Both the position numbers and the translations under genes were made by a program. Positions 62,359 to 64,000 of a stretch of 64,000 nt of DNA are shown in pieces. The notes under the pieces are model-generated. The model did no database searches. It was not told the origin of the DNA and saw nothing but the letters and a program-made list of their open reading frames with translations. The stretch is taken from contig NZ_CP013987.1 of the NCBI RefSeq assembly GCF_001518815.1, forward strand, positions 1,777,001 to 1,841,000, given 5' to 3'. This DNA is from Pseudomonas oryzihabitans (GTDB lineage Bacteria; Pseudomonadota; Gammaproteobacteria; Pseudomonadales; Pseudomonadaceae). Numbering within the stretch: position 1 is the stretch's first letter; each line of letters starts with the position of its first letter.

Positions 62359-64000
62359 TCACATCACCCGCTGGCCGGGCTTGGCGCCGCTGTCGGGGCT
62401 GAGCAGGTGGATCTCGCTGCCGCCGGGGCCGGCGGCCAGGACCATGCCTTCGGAGACGCCGAACTTCATCTTGCGCGGCGCCAGGTTGGCTACGTACAGG
62501 GTCAGGCGACCTTCGAGCTGACTCGGCTCCGGGTAGGCGCTCTTGATGCCGGAGAAGACGTTGCGCTTGGCATCGCCGATGTCCAGGGTCAGGCGCAGGA
62601 GCTTGTCGGCGCCTTCGACGAATTCGGCCTTTTCGATCAGGGCGATGCGCAGGTCGACCTTGGAGAAGGTGTCGAAGTCGATGGTCTCGGCCAGCGGGGC
62701 CTTGGTCAGTTCGCCATTGCCGGCGGGCTGGGCCGTGGCCTGGGCGGCCAGGTCTTCCTTGGAAGCGTCGATCATGGTCTGCACCTTGGCGGGTTCGATG
62801 CGGGTGAGCAGGGGCTGGAAGGCATTGAGCTGATGATTGGCCAGGCGGGTGTCGAGGTCGGCCCAGGTCAGGGGGGCGACGTTGAGGAAGGCCTCGGCGG
62901 CGGCGGTCAGGTTGGGCAGTACCGGCTTGAGCAGGATCGCCAGCTGGCGGAACAGCTCGATGCCCTGGGCGCAGATCGCCTGGACTTCGTCGGCCTTGCC
63001 GTCCTGCTTGGCCAGGCTCCAGGGCGCCTTGTCGGCAATCCAGGCGTTGGCGCGGTCGGCCAGGGCCATGATCTCGCGCATGGCACGACCGAAGTCACGG
63101 GTCTCGTAGGCCTCGGCGATGCTGGGCGTGGCGGCGCGGAAGGCGGCTTCCAGTTCGGGGGCGGCCTGGGCGTCCACCAGCAGGCCGGCGTTGCCCTTGT
63201 GGATGAAACCGGCGCAGCGGCTGGCGATGTTGACCACCTTGCCCACCAGGTCGGAATTGACCTTCTGCACGAAGTCCTCGAGGTTCAGGTCGATGTCCTC
63301 GACATGGCGCGAGAGCTTGGCGGCGAAGTAGTAGCGCAGGTATTCGGGATTCAGATGATCCAGGTAGGTGCGCGCCTTGATGAAGGTGCCGCGGGACTTG
63401 GACATCTTCTGGCCGTCGACGGTAAGGAAACCGTGGACGTTCAGCGCCGTCGGCTTGCGGTAGCCGGCGCCTTCGAGCATGGCCGGCCAGAACAGCGCAT
63501 GGAAGTTGACGATGTCCTTGCCGATGAAGTGGTACAGCTCGGCCACGCTGTCCTTGGCCCAGTAGGCGTCGAAGTCCAGGTCGTCGCGACGGTCGCAGAG
63601 GTTCTTGAAGCTGGCCATGTAGCCGATGGGCGCGTCCAGCCAGACATAGAAGTACTTGCCTGGGGCGTCGGGGATCTCGAAGCCGAAGTAGGGCGCATCG
63701 CGGGAGATGTCCCATTCCTGCAGGCCGGCATCCAGCCATTCGGCGATCTTGTTGGCCACCGACTCCTGCAGGGCGCCGCTGCGGGTCCAGCCCTTGAGCA
63801 TCTCGGCGAAGTCGGGAAGCTTGAAGAAGAAGTGCTCGGATTCGCGCAGCACCGGGGTCGCGCCGGAGATGGCCGATTTGGGATCCTTCAGTTCGGTGGG
63901 CGCGTAGGTGGCGCCGCACTTCTCGCAGTTGTCGCCGTACTGGTCGGCGCTGCCACACTTGGGACAGGTGCCCTTGATGAAGCGGTCGGCCAGGAACATC
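62359..64000 (-). CDS. metG: Methionyl-tRNA synthetase (N-terminus outside window)
   Basis: About 547 C-terminal residues are visible. The zinc knuckle [18 protein letters not shown], the adenylation region GHxxYVW-type [11 protein letters not shown] and the KMSKSRGTF loop mark a class I MetRS. The final 110 residues ([40 protein letters not shown]) are the C-terminal tRNA-binding domain found in dimeric MetRS. It charges both initiator and elongator tRNA-Met. The gene ends 13 bases before the structured repeat. Confidence 0.97.
   Translation of the reverse strand, partial: MFLADRFIKGTCPKCGSADQYGDNCEKCGATYAPTELKDPKSAISGATPVLRESEHFFFKLPDFAEMLKGWTRSGALQESVANKIAEWLDAGLQEWDISRDAPYFGFEIPDAPGKYFYVWLDAPIGYMASFKNLCDRRDDLDFDAYWAKDSVAELYHFIGKDIVNFHALFWPAMLEGAGYRKPTALNVHGFLTVDGQKMSKSRGTFIKARTYLDHLNPEYLRYYFAAKLSRHVEDIDLNLEDFVQKVNSDLVGKVVNIASRCAGFIHKGNAGLLVDAQAAPELEAAFRAATPSIAEAYETRDFGRAMREIMALADRANAWIADKAPWSLAKQDGKADEVQAICAQGIELFRQLAILLKPVLPNLTAAAEAFLNVAPLTWADLDTRLANHQLNAFQPLLTRIEPAKVQTMIDASKEDLAAQATAQPAGNGELTKAPLAETIDFDTFSKVDLRIALIEKAEFVEGADKLLRLTLDIGDAKRNVFSGIKSAYPEPSQLEGRLTLYVANLAPRKMKFGVSEGMVLAAGPGGSEIHLLSPDSGAKPGQRVM

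Overview
The window is one contiguous stretch of a GC-rich gammaproteobacterial chromosome that reads as Pseudomonas. Supporting evidence: the argF / DUF3597 / grxD / bfr / bfd / rnt / pyrC / motY / argG neighbourhood, the glpF-glpK-glpR-glpD cluster, the three-gene N-acetylglutaminylglutamine amide (NAGGN) osmoprotectant operon, a DUF1315 / DUF2797 / pepN run, and a Pseudomonas-type REP sequence. A complete zeaxanthin-glucoside carotenoid cluster (crtE, type II idi, crtX, crtY, crtI, crtB, crtZ) points to a yellow-pigmented species of the P. oryzihabitans / P. psychrotolerans type. The species call is inference.

1-7.35 kb: one end of an integrative element of P4-satellite type, inserted at the 3' end of tRNA-Pro(CGG). 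Leftward from the tRNA it carries a P4-type integrase, an AT-richer hypothetical gene, four small regulators whose stop and start codons overlap (excisionase-like HTH, zinc-ribbon protein, two AlpA-like proteins), several small proteins, a Toprim primase and the start of a DUF927 helicase-like protein that leaves the window. The other end of the element is not visible.

7.4-12.1 kb: chromosomal genes: a YgdI/YgdR lipoprotein, mobA, a secreted protein, moaB-moeA (molybdenum cofactor) and a YegS-like lipid kinase. 12.1-22.2 kb: the carotenoid block. crtZ and a gluconate-dehydrogenase-subunit-3-like gene are on one side; the operon idi-crtX-crtY-crtI-crtB runs leftward and crtE runs rightward from a shared 135-bp promoter region. 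The block is flanked by two inverted copies of a structured repeat of about 150 bp; a third copy lies at 62.2 kb.

22.2-37.7 kb: DUF2797, pepN, then a locus in which a CheY-like response regulator sits between two paralogous membrane-anchored coiled-coil proteins (26.1-29.0 kb). Next come a beta-lactamase-fold hydrolase, a second peptide deformylase, a DsbA-family protein, a bestrophin, a lone thioester-reductase-like SDR, DUF2789, a 43-residue acidic protein, an orphan TRAP binding protein, a KAS III-like enzyme and a ParB-like-domain protein. 37.7-38.45 kb: a tRNA-Ala(GGC)/tRNA-Glu(TTC) array, three pairs, with a consensus sigma70 promoter and a strong terminator.

38.5-64 kb: a DUF482 acyltransferase, YnfA, YheU, the NAGGN operon, rpmE2 with a Zur-like box, metR with a MetR box, the glycerol regulon with GlpR-like sites, phzF-like, argF, DUF3597, grxD, bfr, bfd with a Fur-like box, rnt-pyrC, motY, argG, a small acidic protein, nth, an orphan soluble-looking RnfB and most of metG (its N-terminus lies outside).

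Gene calls rest on reading the translations and motifs. No database search was run. Operators, terminators and repeats were found by eye.
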